From contig JBQLZO010000019.1 in NCBI GenBank assembly GCA_052168315.1, positions 1-29,585 on the forward strand: a DNA stretch of 29,585 nt, written 5' to 3'. Positions 6,057-14,849 of this stretch are shown piece after piece. A program made the position numbers and the translations under genes. A model generated the notes under the pieces. The model was not told the origin of the DNA. It was given only the letters and a program-made list of their open reading frames with translations, and ran no database searches. Origin of the DNA: JBQLZO01 sp052168315 (GTDB lineage: Bacteria > Planctomycetota > Phycisphaerae > Phycisphaerales > UBA1924). How positions within the stretch are numbered: the stretch's first letter is position 1; each line of letters starts with the position of its first letter.

Positions 6057-8696
6057 TCAATCCGCGCACACCGTGCCGAACGCGCTCAAGAGCACACCCA
6101 GGTCGTCCGAGTCCACATCGCCATCACCATCGATGTGCCCCGCGCACCCACCGCAGACGCTCCCAAACGCGCTCAGCAGGATCCCGAGATCATCCGAATC
6201 AACCGCGCCCGATCCATCAACATCACCGGGACACGCCGGCGGCTCGGCACCGATCCACATGATCGCCTCCGTGCGCCCGGTGTCCTGGTTGTACCCCGAG
6301 CCGACGATCATCACGACGCCGCTGTCGGCGATGTGAACATCGTTGGCCTGCGACGAAACGAACCCCGCCGGCAGCGCGGCGTGCAGATCCACCTGCGATA
6401 CAGGAGCCGTCCGCCACGCCATCGCGTGCGCCCCGACCGATCCGACCTGCGTGCCCCGCGCCATCCCGCGGATGGCGCCCCCGCCGCCTCCCACCGCGAG
6501 CGGCATGAACGAGTCCGGATCGTTCGCCCAGATGCCGATCGAGGTGGAGCCGCCGATCGTCGCCGTCCCACCCTGCTGACCATCGCCGGCCGCAGTAATC
6601 GCCGAAGCCGTCGCCGACACGGGGTTCATGTCCACAAAACTCGCGCTAGACCCGGACCAACGCGCCGCGTGTGTCACCACCGCCGGCTGCCCGAACGAGA
6701 CACTCCCGTACTGATGCCCCGCATCGCACGCGCTCGCAGAACTCCGCGTCGCGCCGGCCTGCCCCGGATGCAGATCAAGATGCGTGTAATTGGGCGGCCC
6801 CCACACCATCGCATGGGTCGTCACATTCCCCACCGCGTCGTCCGTCCACGCGTACCCCGCGATGAACACTCCGTCCGTCCCCTCGCACTGCGAATACTCC
6901 CATCCGCTGACCTGAAGATTGTCGTGCGTACCCGGCGCACCCGCCCAGCGCGCCGCCTGCTTCGTGTAGCAGGTCGGACCGGGGTTGCAGGCAAACGGCC
7001 ACCACCACCAGCCCGCCTGCATCCCATCCCGCGATGACCGCACACTCCCGCCGGCCGAACCGACCGGCGTCAGATCGACGAACGACGATGAAGAGCCTCC
7101 CCACGCGCCCGGACGCTCAACGGTGATCCCGATCTCGGGATCGAAGAACGATGCGCCCCCGTATTGCCCGCTCCCATCCACCGCGTTCGCGGACGATCCC
7201 ACAGCCCCCGACGGATGCAGCAACACCACCTCCCAAACGCCCGGCAGCGGGTGCGGCTCAACAACGACCAACGCGAACGGACCGGCCTCAAGCTCCCCGC
7301 ACCCGCTCGTGATCCGAACGCCGTACGCCCCCGGATCGCCCGCGCCCAGCCCGCTGATCGACATCATCGGTGTGCCGGAACCAGTGATGATCGACCCGCC
7401 GGCCGTCGGCCCATCGGTCAGATCAAACCCATCACGGGTCCACTGGTACGAATTCTCTTCAAGACCCAGAGCGAACACCCGGAACGACGCCACATGCCCC
7501 GCGTAACGCTCCGTCAGCGGCGCGGGCTGCTCCCGCAGGTCGATGCACTCCAGCGGCTGCTGGTCGTTGCCCACGACATTCAGGATCGGCGTATCACCGA
7601 GATTCCGGCACGCGATCACGAGGTCCGCATCCACATCGTGATCGAGATCACCGATCGAGAGGCACGCCGGCTGCTCATCCAAGTCTGCAATGACCGGAGC
7701 CGCGAACCGACCGTCAGGGTACGACTCAAACGCATAGAGACGATCAGCGGCCAGACTGATCGCGATAAGATCCCCGCGCCCCTCGCCCGTCAGATCCCCA
7801 ATCACCACATCGTCGCAAGACGGCCCGACACCGAGCATCGTCGCGGGACCAAAGGTGGCATCCCCTTGGCCCAATCGAATCGCGATGGTCCCGGCATAGA
7901 TCTGGCAAGAAGCGATGTCGTCGATCCCATCCCCGTTGACATCGCCGATCGCGACGCCGTGCGTTGTGCCCGACGCAACCCCGGCGGATCCGCCAGGCGC
8001 AAATCCTCCGTCCGAGTCGTTCAGAAACACGCTGACGCCGTCGTAGTGCGCCAGCGCCAGGTCCACATCACCATCTTCGTCGAAGTCCGCGCCTGCCAAG
8101 TCCGTCGCATGCAGCGACGCCGCCCCGCCGACATGGCCCGCGAAAACGAAAGCACCTCCACCATCATTCAGGAAGATGGTCAGCCCGAGCGATGCGTTGC
8201 TCGCCACCGCAAGGTCCCGGTCGCCGTCGTTGTCCAGATCCTCAGCAACGATCGCGATCGGGAAGTTCCCCGCGATCAGCACCTCAGGCTCGCTCCAGTC
8301 ACCCGTCCCGCCGAGATTCAGATAGACCTGCACCACACCGCTGGAACCGGAGCCATCACCGACCGCGATGTCATCAAGCCCATCGCCATTCAGATCGCCG
8401 ACACCCAGCGCCCAGGCGCTGATCCCCGTCTGCAGGGACTCATTCTCGGGAAACCCGCCGGTCCCATCGCCGAGCAACAGCGACATCTCGCCGTCGGCCG
8501 ACATCGACACCACCAGGTCCGCGTGGGCATCCCCATCGAGGTTCGCCAACGCGATCCGCCGGGGCTGCGAGCCCGACAACTCGCCGGACTCCAAAGCCGG
8601 AAGCAGCGTGATCTGAGCATCCACCCGACCAGCCGACACTCCGACGAGCAACGCAGCGCCCACCAACCCGCCAACGCCGAAGTGAGTCTTTCGCAT
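6057..8696 (-). CDS. Secreted FG-GAP propeller protein with dockerin tail
   Basis: An 879-residue exported protein. The start at 8696 is set by GGGAGG 7 bases upstream and by the signal peptide it creates (MRKTHFGVGGLVGAALLVGV, cleavage near VDAQ); a start at 8765 would bury it. Residues about 40-380 hold seven FG-GAP/VCBS-like calcium-loop repeats (LANLDGDAHADLVV, VGDLNGDGLDDIAV, AEDLDNDGDRDLAV, GADFDEDGDVDLAL, IGDVNGDGIDDIAS, IGDLTGEGRGDLIA, IGDLDHDVDADLVI), consistent with a seven-bladed beta-propeller. An Ig-like domain follows (about 385-490, with SYQWTRDG and GAYGVRI), then a region of repeated HAF-like strands (AARWAG, HAMVWG, AARWSGSSASFVDMNPV). The C-terminus (819-879) has two dockerin-like loops in tandem (GDVDGSGAVDSDDLG and HIDGDGDVDSDDLG), unlike the single loop of its neighbours. 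It is divergent from the gene at 9069. Role is unknown; adhesion or binding is plausible. Confidence 0.85.
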   Translation of the reverse strand: MRKTHFGVGGLVGAALLVGVSAGRVDAQITLLPALESGELSGSQPRRIALANLDGDAHADLVVSMSADGEMSLLLGDGTGGFPENESLQTGISAWALGVGDLNGDGLDDIAVGDGSGSSGVVQVYLNLGGTGDWSEPEVLIAGNFPIAIVAEDLDNDGDRDLAVASNASLGLTIFLNDGGGAFVFAGHVGGAASLHATDLAGADFDEDGDVDLALAHYDGVSVFLNDSDGGFAPGGSAGVASGTTHGVAIGDVNGDGIDDIASCQIYAGTIAIRLGQGDATFGPATMLGVGPSCDDVVIGDLTGEGRGDLIAISLAADRLYAFESYPDGRFAAPVIADLDEQPACLSIGDLDHDVDADLVIACRNLGDTPILNVVGNDQQPLECIDLREQPAPLTERYAGHVASFRVFALGLEENSYQWTRDGFDLTDGPTAGGSIITGSGTPMMSISGLGAGDPGAYGVRITSGCGELEAGPFALVVVEPHPLPGVWEVVLLHPSGAVGSSANAVDGSGQYGGASFFDPEIGITVERPGAWGGSSSSFVDLTPVGSAGGSVRSSRDGMQAGWWWWPFACNPGPTCYTKQAARWAGAPGTHDNLQVSGWEYSQCEGTDGVFIAGYAWTDDAVGNVTTHAMVWGPPNYTHLDLHPGQAGATRSSASACDAGHQYGSVSFGQPAVVTHAARWSGSSASFVDMNPVSATASAITAAGDGQQGGTATIGGSTSIGIWANDPDSFMPLAVGGGGGAIRGMARGTQVGSVGAHAMAWRTAPVSQVDLHAALPAGFVSSQANDVHIADSGVVMIVGSGYNQDTGRTEAIMWIGAEPPACPGDVDGSGAVDSDDLGILLSAFGSVCGGCAGHIDGDGDVDSDDLGVLLSAFGTVCAD

Positions 8697-9068
8697 GACA
8701 AACCTCCCGTTCAGTATCAAAGGTGTCCGCCCACGCTCCACGCCGACCTCCACCTCCAGTATCACAGGCAGTCTCGCCGATTGTCCTTCTTTTTTTCGGA
8801 TTCTTCATACTTGAGACCCGATTTCAACGGCGATTCACGACACTCTCCTTACACGGCCCGCCGCCCGTCCCGCCAGCCTCCCAACATCCGCCTCCGACCA
8901 GCGCCCCGAGACACCACCCGACCACGCCCTGAGTGCGATCACCCAAGTTGCCCCCACACGCCCACGAACCAGTAAGAACCGGTCCCCCCGCGCGGACACT
9001 CCCCGGCAAGCCCGCCCGCCGTGGGCGCGCGCTCGCCGCGCATCCGCCATCTGAGAGGGAGCCATCCG
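8697..9068. other. Divergent intergenic region between two exoprotein genes
   Basis: This 372-base spacer separates the minus-strand gene starting at 8696 and the plus-strand gene starting at 9069, so it should contain both promoters. It includes an AT-richer island (about 8780-8835) with a run of seven T, the only low-GC patch nearby and the likeliest promoter site, but no convincing -35/-10 pair could be fixed. No gene is supported. Confidence 0.4.
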
Positions 9069-10784
9069 ATGCCACGATCCACCCGCACGCCCGCCGCCGC
9101 ATCGCTCGCCGGCGCGCTCGCCACCGCCATCGCCATCGCCGCAACACCCACCACCGCGCACGCCGGCGGCGCCGAGAGCTTCACCGGGCTCAACGCAGAC
9201 CTCCAGCAGTTCTCGCTCATCCCAGGCCCCAAGCCCAACGCCGCCTACGGCGCCGCTTCCGGCCAATCCGGGTTCTGGAACATCATCTCCAATGTCCAGG
9301 GCATCCCCATCGGGCTCAACGACCTCGACGGCGTCGCCTCCGGCATCACCGCAACCATCACCTCACCCAACAACAACGGCAACGACTGCGTCGGCGGATT
9401 CGTCACGCTCAACTGGTCATCGCTTATGTGCGACTATGTCTGGGATGTCGCCGGCGTCGTCAACCCCGTCGTCATCGAGGTCGACAACCTCCCACCCGGC
9501 GCGTACACCGTCTTCGTCTACGGCTGCTTCCCGGGCCAGACCTTCTCCCCCGGCCGCGTCATCTCCGTCCAGTCCGGCAACGGCCCGTTCGTCAACAAGT
9601 TCATCTCCGGCGCGGTCCTCTCAGAACAATTCAACGAGGGCATCACCCACACCACCCACTCCATCACCGTCGACACCGGCGACACCGTCGTCATCCAGTC
9701 CTATGACACCTCCGGAGAGTTCGGCGATCCCGTCGTCATCAACGGCTTCCAGATCATCCCCGTCCCGGACCCCATCGCCGAAATCACCGCCCCCGACAAC
9801 CTCACCTGCGGCTGCGACCCCACCGCCATCTCCGGCATCGCCAGCGCCAACGGCGGCATCTTCGACCGCTGGACCCTCGAATGGTCTTCCACCGGCGCTG
9901 ACCTCTGGCAGACCATCGCCACCTCCACCACACCCGTCGAATCCCCCGGCGGCTTCCTTGCCAACTGGAACACCGCCGGGCTCACCGAGGGTTTCTACTT
10001 CCTCCGGCTCACAGTCGAGGCCGTCGGCAAGGCCCCGCAGACCGCCGTCTCCGTCGTCTACCTCGACAAGAACTTCGGCGGACTCACGGAGACCGGTCTC
10101 GCAGGCAACCCCGTCGTCGGCGGGCTCGTCTGCATCGGCGGCACCGTGCAGGAGCAGTGCTTCGATTCCTACACCGTCGAATACCGCGAACTCCCCGCCG
10201 GTTCCTTCCAGCCGGTTGATCCATCGCAGCCCATCTACTTCATCCCGGCCGTGAACCAGACCTACGCCACATGGGACACCATCGCCCTCGGCATCCCCGA
10301 TGGTGAGTACGAGATCCTCATCACCGCGCAGACAGTCTGCGGCAACACCGCGACCATCACGCGCACCATCACCGTCGACAACACCCCGCCGCTCGTCGAG
10401 ATCGAGAGCCCCGCGCCCTGCGCCCCCATCGGCTGCGATCCCGTCGAGATCATCGGCACCGTCAAGGATGACAACCTCAACTCGTGGGCCCTGCTCTACT
10501 CAGACCCCAACGGCAACTGGATCACCCTCGCCACAGGCAACACCGAACAGTCGGGCGATGTGCTGGGCGTCTTCGACCCCGCGCTGGTCAGCGGCTGCCC
10601 CACCACCTTCCGGCTCATCGCCTCCGACAAGGCCGTGGTGAACTGCAATGGCGTGATCTCCAACAACGCCGAACACATCGTCACCGCCAGCACCGGGCTC
10701 CCCGGCGACATCGACAACGACGGCGACATCGACTCCGACGACCTCGGTGCCCTCCTCAGCCAATTCGGCGCCACCTGCCCGTAA
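9069..10784 (+). CDS. Secreted GC-type dockerin-tailed protein
   Basis: A 571-residue exported protein. The start at 9069 is chosen for AGGGAG (9056-9061) 7 bases upstream and for the signal peptide (MPRSTRTPAAASLAGALATA, cleavage near AHAGG). Residues about 37-235 form a beta-rich domain (GNDCVGGFVTLNWSS, VVIEVDNLPPGAYTVFVYG, ITVDTGDTVVIQSYD). Two or three Ig/Big-like repeats follow, each opening with a C-x-C or C-x(4)-C-D-P element (ITAPDNLTCGCDPTAISG and IESPAPCAPIGCDPVEI) and containing tryptophan-bearing strands (WTLEWSS, WALLYSD). The tail (544-571; GDIDNDGDIDSDDLG then LLSQFGATCP) is the GC-type dockerin loop. Substrate and partner are unknown; surface or extracellular location is inferred from the signal peptide and tail. 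It is transcribed alone, with a strong terminator behind it. Confidence 0.85.
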   Translation: MPRSTRTPAAASLAGALATAIAIAATPTTAHAGGAESFTGLNADLQQFSLIPGPKPNAAYGAASGQSGFWNIISNVQGIPIGLNDLDGVASGITATITSPNNNGNDCVGGFVTLNWSSLMCDYVWDVAGVVNPVVIEVDNLPPGAYTVFVYGCFPGQTFSPGRVISVQSGNGPFVNKFISGAVLSEQFNEGITHTTHSITVDTGDTVVIQSYDTSGEFGDPVVINGFQIIPVPDPIAEITAPDNLTCGCDPTAISGIASANGGIFDRWTLEWSSTGADLWQTIATSTTPVESPGGFLANWNTAGLTEGFYFLRLTVEAVGKAPQTAVSVVYLDKNFGGLTETGLAGNPVVGGLVCIGGTVQEQCFDSYTVEYRELPAGSFQPVDPSQPIYFIPAVNQTYATWDTIALGIPDGEYEILITAQTVCGNTATITRTITVDNTPPLVEIESPAPCAPIGCDPVEIIGTVKDDNLNSWALLYSDPNGNWITLATGNTEQSGDVLGVFDPALVSGCPTTFRLIASDKAVVNCNGVISNNAEHIVTASTGLPGDIDNDGDIDSDDLGALLSQFGATCP

Positions 10785-10819
10785 CCGCGCGAATCCTGGC
10801 ACACACAACTCAACACACA

Positions 10820-10860
10820 CGCCCCCGCTCCGGACCAATGTCCGGCGCGGGGGCGTTGTT
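10820..10860 (+). terminator. Rho-independent-like terminator
   Basis: A two-part GC stem, cgcccccgc pairing with gcgggggcg outside and ccgga pairing with tccgg inside, carries a small loop and is followed by ttgttgt. It begins 35 bases after the stop of the gene ending at 10784 and is the clearest terminator in the window. Confidence 0.72.
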
Positions 10861-10896
10861 GTCATGAGGATCGCCGGGGCGTCACCGCACGCATGA

Positions 10897-11640
10897 TCAA
10901 CATCGCCGCTGGCGACGAACCAATGCGCCAACCCCGCACATCATCAGCGATGCTCCCGTGCCGGGCCCCGGGACCGCGATCAGCGAGAACTCGAACCCGC
11001 TGGTCGCATCGAACCCCGCGCCCGGCGACTGGAAGACCGCGGCCGTGAAGCTCACATCGAGGAAGTACGACCCCGGCTCCAGCACGCCGGCAAAGCCCAC
11101 CGACCCGGTCCCGAACTGGCTGATGAGCATGCCATCCGGGCCCTGCAGCAGCACATAGTTCGTCTCCAGATCACCCGTGACGATCGCGCTGTACAGCACC
11201 TCGACAGGGTGATCGATCGTGAACGAGATCCCCGCCCGCGAAGAAGCGTTGACCGAGGCCAGCCCGCCGGGGGGCGTCGGCGGCGCCATCACATCAACGA
11301 ACCCATCGCCCGTGATGCTCAGCCCCGAGATGGCCGTGTGCTGCACGGCCACCGCCGTCGCGCTCAACCCACCGAGCACCACCCCCGCGTCCAGCTCGCT
11401 TGAGAACACCTCGAACCCCTCGGCCTCTTCCCCGAGCGCATCCTGCGCGGGCTCACCGGCACCGGGCAACGACAAGAGCACATTCGCGCTCGTCAACCGG
11501 TTCTGAAATGTCGGCACGAACGCCGCATGAGCCGGCGATGCGGCCAGCGCCCAGGCTCCGAGCGCCAGCACGCCCGCGCCGCCGCACCGCACGCACGCCG
11601 CGTTGGAACGCACGCCCGACATCCAAGATCCATGCGCCAT
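10897..11640 (-). CDS. Secreted PEP-CTERM-like protein
   Basis: A 247-residue exported protein. The start at 11640 is supported by GGAGG 9 bases upstream and by a signal peptide (MAHGSWMSGVRSNAACVRCG, hydrophobic stretch, cleavage near AHAAF); the frame extends far upstream only as antisense of another gene. The mature part is beta-rich (VLYSAIVTGDLETNYVLLQG, PGSYFLDVSFTA). The C-terminus (IAVPGPGTGASLMMCGVGAL then VRRQRRC) has the three PEP-CTERM features: a Pro-containing motif (VPGPG instead of VPEP), a hydrophobic helix and a basic end. The family is sorted by exosortase to the envelope or matrix; no exosortase gene is visible here. It sits 110 bases downstream of the gene at 11751-13214 on the same strand and may be cotranscribed with it. 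Confidence 0.8.
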   Translation of the reverse strand: MAHGSWMSGVRSNAACVRCGGAGVLALGAWALAASPAHAAFVPTFQNRLTSANVLLSLPGAGEPAQDALGEEAEGFEVFSSELDAGVVLGGLSATAVAVQHTAISGLSITGDGFVDVMAPPTPPGGLASVNASSRAGISFTIDHPVEVLYSAIVTGDLETNYVLLQGPDGMLISQFGTGSVGFAGVLEPGSYFLDVSFTAAVFQSPGAGFDATSGFEFSLIAVPGPGTGASLMMCGVGALVRRQRRC

Positions 11641-11750
11641 GACCGATGACCTCCGGTGAGATGCCCGCGCTCCATCCGCGCTCGAACGCACGCGCTCGAA
11701 CCCCAGACTACCACACCCGATCCGAATCGCGAACCACAATCCGCGCATTC

Positions 11751-13214
11751 TCAGGGGCACACCCCGCCGAACGCCCCGAGCAGCACGCTCAGATCGTCCG
11801 AGTCGACGACGCCGTTCCCATCGATATCGCCCGGACAACTCCCCGCCCCGTCCGCGCGCACGCCCAGCACGGCGCTCGCCGACACCGCATCGGTGCCCAG
11901 CACCGTCGCGATGCAGTCGTACACGCCGACCAGCCCGAGCGATGCCGTCAGTTCCAGCGTTGGTGTCGTCGCGCCCGTCACATCTCCGCCATCGACCAAC
12001 GCCACCCCATCGCGCCGCCACTGGTACGCCACCTCGCTCACCGCGCTCACCTCGACCGAGAAGCTCGCGAGCGTGCCATCGTCCACGGCGATCGAGACGG
12101 GCTGCGTGATGAACAGCGCGCCGAACTCGTACACATACGCGCCGCCGAACTGCGGCCCGGACTCGCTCGGATCCAGGCGGCACGCGCCGATGCACACCGT
12201 CGTCCCATCGAGCGCGGCCGCACACCCGAGTCCAGCGCTGTCCAGCGGCGTGGACGCGACCAGCTCGTACAGCGTCTGCCCGCCCGGAAGCTCGAACACA
12301 TACGCCCGACCCGAGCCGTCCACGCCGGCCTCATCCGCGAACGCCGCGCCCACCACCGCGAAGCCGCCATCGATCGACACCCCGGTCCCGAACTCGTCGA
12401 ACGCCGCCGGCTCATCGCCCTCCAGCTTCACTACGAAGGCGCCCGTCGCGATGTCGTACACATACGCGGCCCCGGCGTTGAACGCGCTCCCACCGTGCCA
12501 CATCGCGCCCACGATCGCGTGGGAACCATCGACATCCACGCTCCGAGCGAACCAGTCATCGCCGGTTGGATCCGGCTGGGTCAGCACTTGCAGCAGCGCG
12601 CCGGTCGTGATGTCGTACAGCCGCGCATCGACGAACTCACGACCGACGATGGCCACATCGGCGTGCAGCGCCACATGATCCGCTTGCACACCGGGGATGG
12701 TCAGCAATGGCGTGCCGCTGGCGGTGTCGTAGACGATCAGATCGTTGCCCGAGCCCACCACGCCGCGATCCCCGTGGATCGCCACCGGCGTGTCGCCCGT
12801 GCCCGGAGGGTCCAGGCGGTGGAGCTGCGCGCCCGTCGCCGCGTCCAGCAGGTAGGCGACTCCCTTTCGCCCGCCCGCGATCGCCACCGGGCCCGACACA
12901 TCCACGCTCCAACCGATCTGCGCTCCCGGCACCTCGGCATCGATCGGGAGGAACTCCCACAGGCGTTGGCCCGTCGCGGTGTCGTACCCGTAAACGCGCC
13001 CGCTGGAATTGTTGCCCGGCAGGTCCGCGTTGGGCGCGCCGACCACTGCGACCCCGTCATCCAGCGCCGCCGAGAACCCGAGTTGATCGCCCGGGTTCAG
13101 CCCCGGCTCCGTGATCTCGTGCCGCTCCTCCAGCGGCGCCCGCGCAGCGCACACGCCCACCACCAGCACCACACCGCCCATCGCAACACCCGCACGCCAC
13201 GCCGCACCTGTCAT
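11751..13214 (-). CDS. Secreted beta-propeller/Ig protein with dockerin tail
   Basis: A 487-residue exported protein. The start at 13214 is fixed by AAGGAG 7 bases upstream; the product then opens with MTGAAWRAGVAMGGVVLVVG, a signal peptide. Residues about 30-370 contain repeats of the integrin/FG-GAP type, alternating GxxxAVVGAPNAD-like strands (VAVVGAPNAD, AIVGAMWHG, FAVVGAAFAD) with YxYDxATG-like strands (VYGYDTATGQRLW, YVYDIATGAFV, LYDITTGALL), which suggests a beta-propeller. An Ig-like domain follows (about 370-450; ITQPVSIAVDDG, AYQWRRDG, GVYDCIATV), and the last 29 residues are the GC-type dockerin tail (GDIDGNGVVDSDDLS then LLGAFGGVCP). The architecture parallels the larger protein at 6057-8696, so the two may be distant paralogues. 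Likely surface exposed; function unknown. Confidence 0.84.
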   Translation of the reverse strand: MTGAAWRAGVAMGGVVLVVGVCAARAPLEERHEITEPGLNPGDQLGFSAALDDGVAVVGAPNADLPGNNSSGRVYGYDTATGQRLWEFLPIDAEVPGAQIGWSVDVSGPVAIAGGRKGVAYLLDAATGAQLHRLDPPGTGDTPVAIHGDRGVVGSGNDLIVYDTASGTPLLTIPGVQADHVALHADVAIVGREFVDARLYDITTGALLQVLTQPDPTGDDWFARSVDVDGSHAIVGAMWHGGSAFNAGAAYVYDIATGAFVVKLEGDEPAAFDEFGTGVSIDGGFAVVGAAFADEAGVDGSGRAYVFELPGGQTLYELVASTPLDSAGLGCAAALDGTTVCIGACRLDPSESGPQFGGAYVYEFGALFITQPVSIAVDDGTLASFSVEVSAVSEVAYQWRRDGVALVDGGDVTGATTPTLELTASLGLVGVYDCIATVLGTDAVSASAVLGVRADGAGSCPGDIDGNGVVDSDDLSVLLGAFGGVCP

Positions 13215-13319
13215 CGCATCGCTCCTTCGCTTGCCATCGCACCCGCGAGCCTCACGGCCCGCGCTCGAACTCGAGAGAACCGTGCACGCCGCCGAAGCCC
13301 GCGAACACACGCATCGCAT

Positions 13320-13333
13320 CCCCCCCCCCCCCC
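13320..13333. repeat. Homopolymeric C tract (14 C)
   Basis: Fourteen consecutive C lie 106 bases upstream of the start of the secreted protein gene at 11751-13214 (a G-tract on the coding strand). Such tracts are prone to slippage and to sequencing error, so the exact length is uncertain. Confidence 0.85.
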
Positions 13334-13596
13334 AACACCACGCCGCCCCGCCATGCCATGCAATGCGTCACCGGATGGGCCAGCACCCCAGCGCTGACCG
13401 GAATCCGAGTGCAGACCCAGCGCACCGCCCTCCCGATCCGCGATCCCGGCCGGTGCGGCTACGCCCTATCGGACTCCGACCAAGACCTCAGGGGCGTGGC
13501 ACCGCGCCGACCAAGTGATCATGTGCCAACGAGACCGCGGAGGGATCTCGGTGCGTTGGATGGAGTCGTTGGGATGGGTGAATCAAGCAGGAAGTG

Positions 13597-13620
13597 CCGC
13601 GATCGGAGGACCGATCGCGG
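13597..13620 (-). terminator. Strong hairpin at cassette edge
   Basis: A perfect 10-bp stem (ccgcgatcgg against ccgatcgcgg) with loop agga lies 69 bases beyond the stop of the minus-strand gene at 13689. It has no T-run on either strand. It may terminate the cassette transcript or mark its boundary. Confidence 0.45.
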
Positions 13621-13688
13621 TGGGACGGGAGAGGTTCTTGGTGCCACGCCGTCACGACTTGTCGTGCTCATCCTAACGACAATCTTGC

Positions 13689-14849
13689 CTACGGTGCCAA
13701 TTTATGGTATACCCAATGTTCAAACTTTCGGAATTTAGCACGGAGCCCTGAATGCAACGATTTTGAGCTTATTCCGAACAAGGATGCAATCGTAGCCAGC
13801 TGCTGGGAAAATATTACAATAAAAGCAAGTACCAGGGCTGCCAAATTCTTGATTGAAAATTCTTGAAACACAGGAAAAATCCACTCCCAACACAAAGCCC
13901 AGACAATCACAAGTGACATTGCGATGATGATCTTCGCTTGCCGAACTGGGCTTGGAAACAGCCGCTCCAAAAAGCAGAACATACGAAACGGTCGCAGGTT
14001 CTCAATTGCATGATCAGACTTCCATTGATAAACAATAAATCTAGACCCGGCAATCAAAGATGGTGCCCGATGCAGGTATGATCGCCAAAGTGAGCCTTCG
14101 AAAATTCGCCCATAATGGGCCGCAGGATTCGCAAATCTCGGAATCAACCAGTCCGGAAGGATTGCAAAAACTCGCATATCCTTAATCTTGATGGCATTTC
14201 GCTCGTAGTTCTTTACAACTTCATTCTCGGCAACCCCGCGAAGATCCGATACTCGGATATCCATGAATGCGCCAATTCTGGTTCGCGACACAAGTGAGCA
14301 CTCCCACCGAAACATGGTCGCAGCATCGCTCACACGATAGCGAATTCGCAAGTATCCATGCCCATTCTGAAGATCGCTCAAACTGAAGGATATCGTTTGT
14401 ACTGATACATCTGGAGAATCAGTACGCGTCTTGTCAGGAGGGGAGGCCTCAGATCTACACGCAATGAATGGCACAAACTCTGGTGGAGAATTGTCATACT
14501 GCGGATCATTGGGATAATTAACACCCTTTCGTGTCGGATCAGCGAATGATCCAAATAGAAGATACTTCGTTCGATCATCGCCACACTCTTCATGCAAGGA
14601 AGCAAACCAGTCAGGGATAATATCACATGGCAAGACCACCTTCATCTTCCCTTGATCGTGCGCGCCAGACACATCGACATCGGAATCCTCGACCTTAACA
14701 TGAATGCCAAGGTCGATGTGCAGGACCGTCCTTCCAAGAAGACCGGGCAGTATCCATAGATTCAAGTGGCATCTCTGGATCTCAATATCCGCACATCCAA
14801 TTTCTTTAGTAATGCACAATGTCGACATGCGGCCTTGGACCTCCATCAT
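13689..14849 (-). CDS. Unknown protein with two C-terminal membrane helices
   Basis: Up to 386 residues; I do not recognise the family. The first 250-270 residues are soluble and beta-rich (LHIDLGIHVKVEDSDVDVSG, VQTISFSLSDL, GYLRIRYRVSD) with no signal peptide, so this part is probably cytoplasmic. Near residue 290 come two hydrophobic helices (AKIIIAMSLVIVWALCWEW and NLAALVLAFIVIFSQQLATI) separated by a short loop, then a basic tail. The ATG at 14849 overlaps the stop of the upstream acetyltransferase gene by 4 bases (ATGA). However, GGAGG lies just inside it and would better serve the ATG at 14828 (MSTLCITKE), leaving a 17-base gap. Either way the two genes are tightly coupled. GC content and codon use (many A/T-ending codons) differ sharply from all neighbours, which indicates horizontal acquisition. 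A membrane effector or sensor paired with the acetyltransferase is a speculation from layout only. Confidence 0.7.
   Translation of the reverse strand: MMEVQGRMSTLCITKEIGCADIEIQRCHLNLWILPGLLGRTVLHIDLGIHVKVEDSDVDVSGAHDQGKMKVVLPCDIIPDWFASLHEECGDDRTKYLLFGSFADPTRKGVNYPNDPQYDNSPPEFVPFIACRSEASPPDKTRTDSPDVSVQTISFSLSDLQNGHGYLRIRYRVSDAATMFRWECSLVSRTRIGAFMDIRVSDLRGVAENEVVKNYERNAIKIKDMRVFAILPDWLIPRFANPAAHYGRIFEGSLWRSYLHRAPSLIAGSRFIVYQWKSDHAIENLRPFRMFCFLERLFPSPVRQAKIIIAMSLVIVWALCWEWIFPVFQEFSIKNLAALVLAFIVIFSQQLATIASLFGISSKSLHSGLRAKFRKFEHWVYHKLAP

Larger units (their letters stand above)
13215..13688. other. Intergenic region with poly-C tract and hairpins
   Basis: No gene is supported in this 474-base stretch. 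It holds a run of 14 C (13320-13333) upstream of the gene starting at 13214, a strong hairpin at 13597-13620 and the inverted repeat cacgacttgtcgtg (13653-13666). Base composition changes from about 65-70% GC to clearly AT-richer at about 13665, marking the left edge of the cassette described under findings. Confidence 0.55.

Noticed and set aside
5701..6069. 122-codon minus-strand frame next to the FG-GAP gene end
   Set aside because: No ribosome site, overlaps the end of the FG-GAP gene on the same strand in another frame, and random-like composition.
7164..8975. 603-codon plus-strand open frame
   Set aside because: It lies antisense to the FG-GAP/dockerin gene, whose repeats, signal peptide and ribosome site are clear; the product is an Arg-rich mirror.
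11646..13397. 583-codon plus-strand open frame
   Set aside because: Antisense to the propeller/Ig/dockerin gene; product is Arg/His-rich and featureless.
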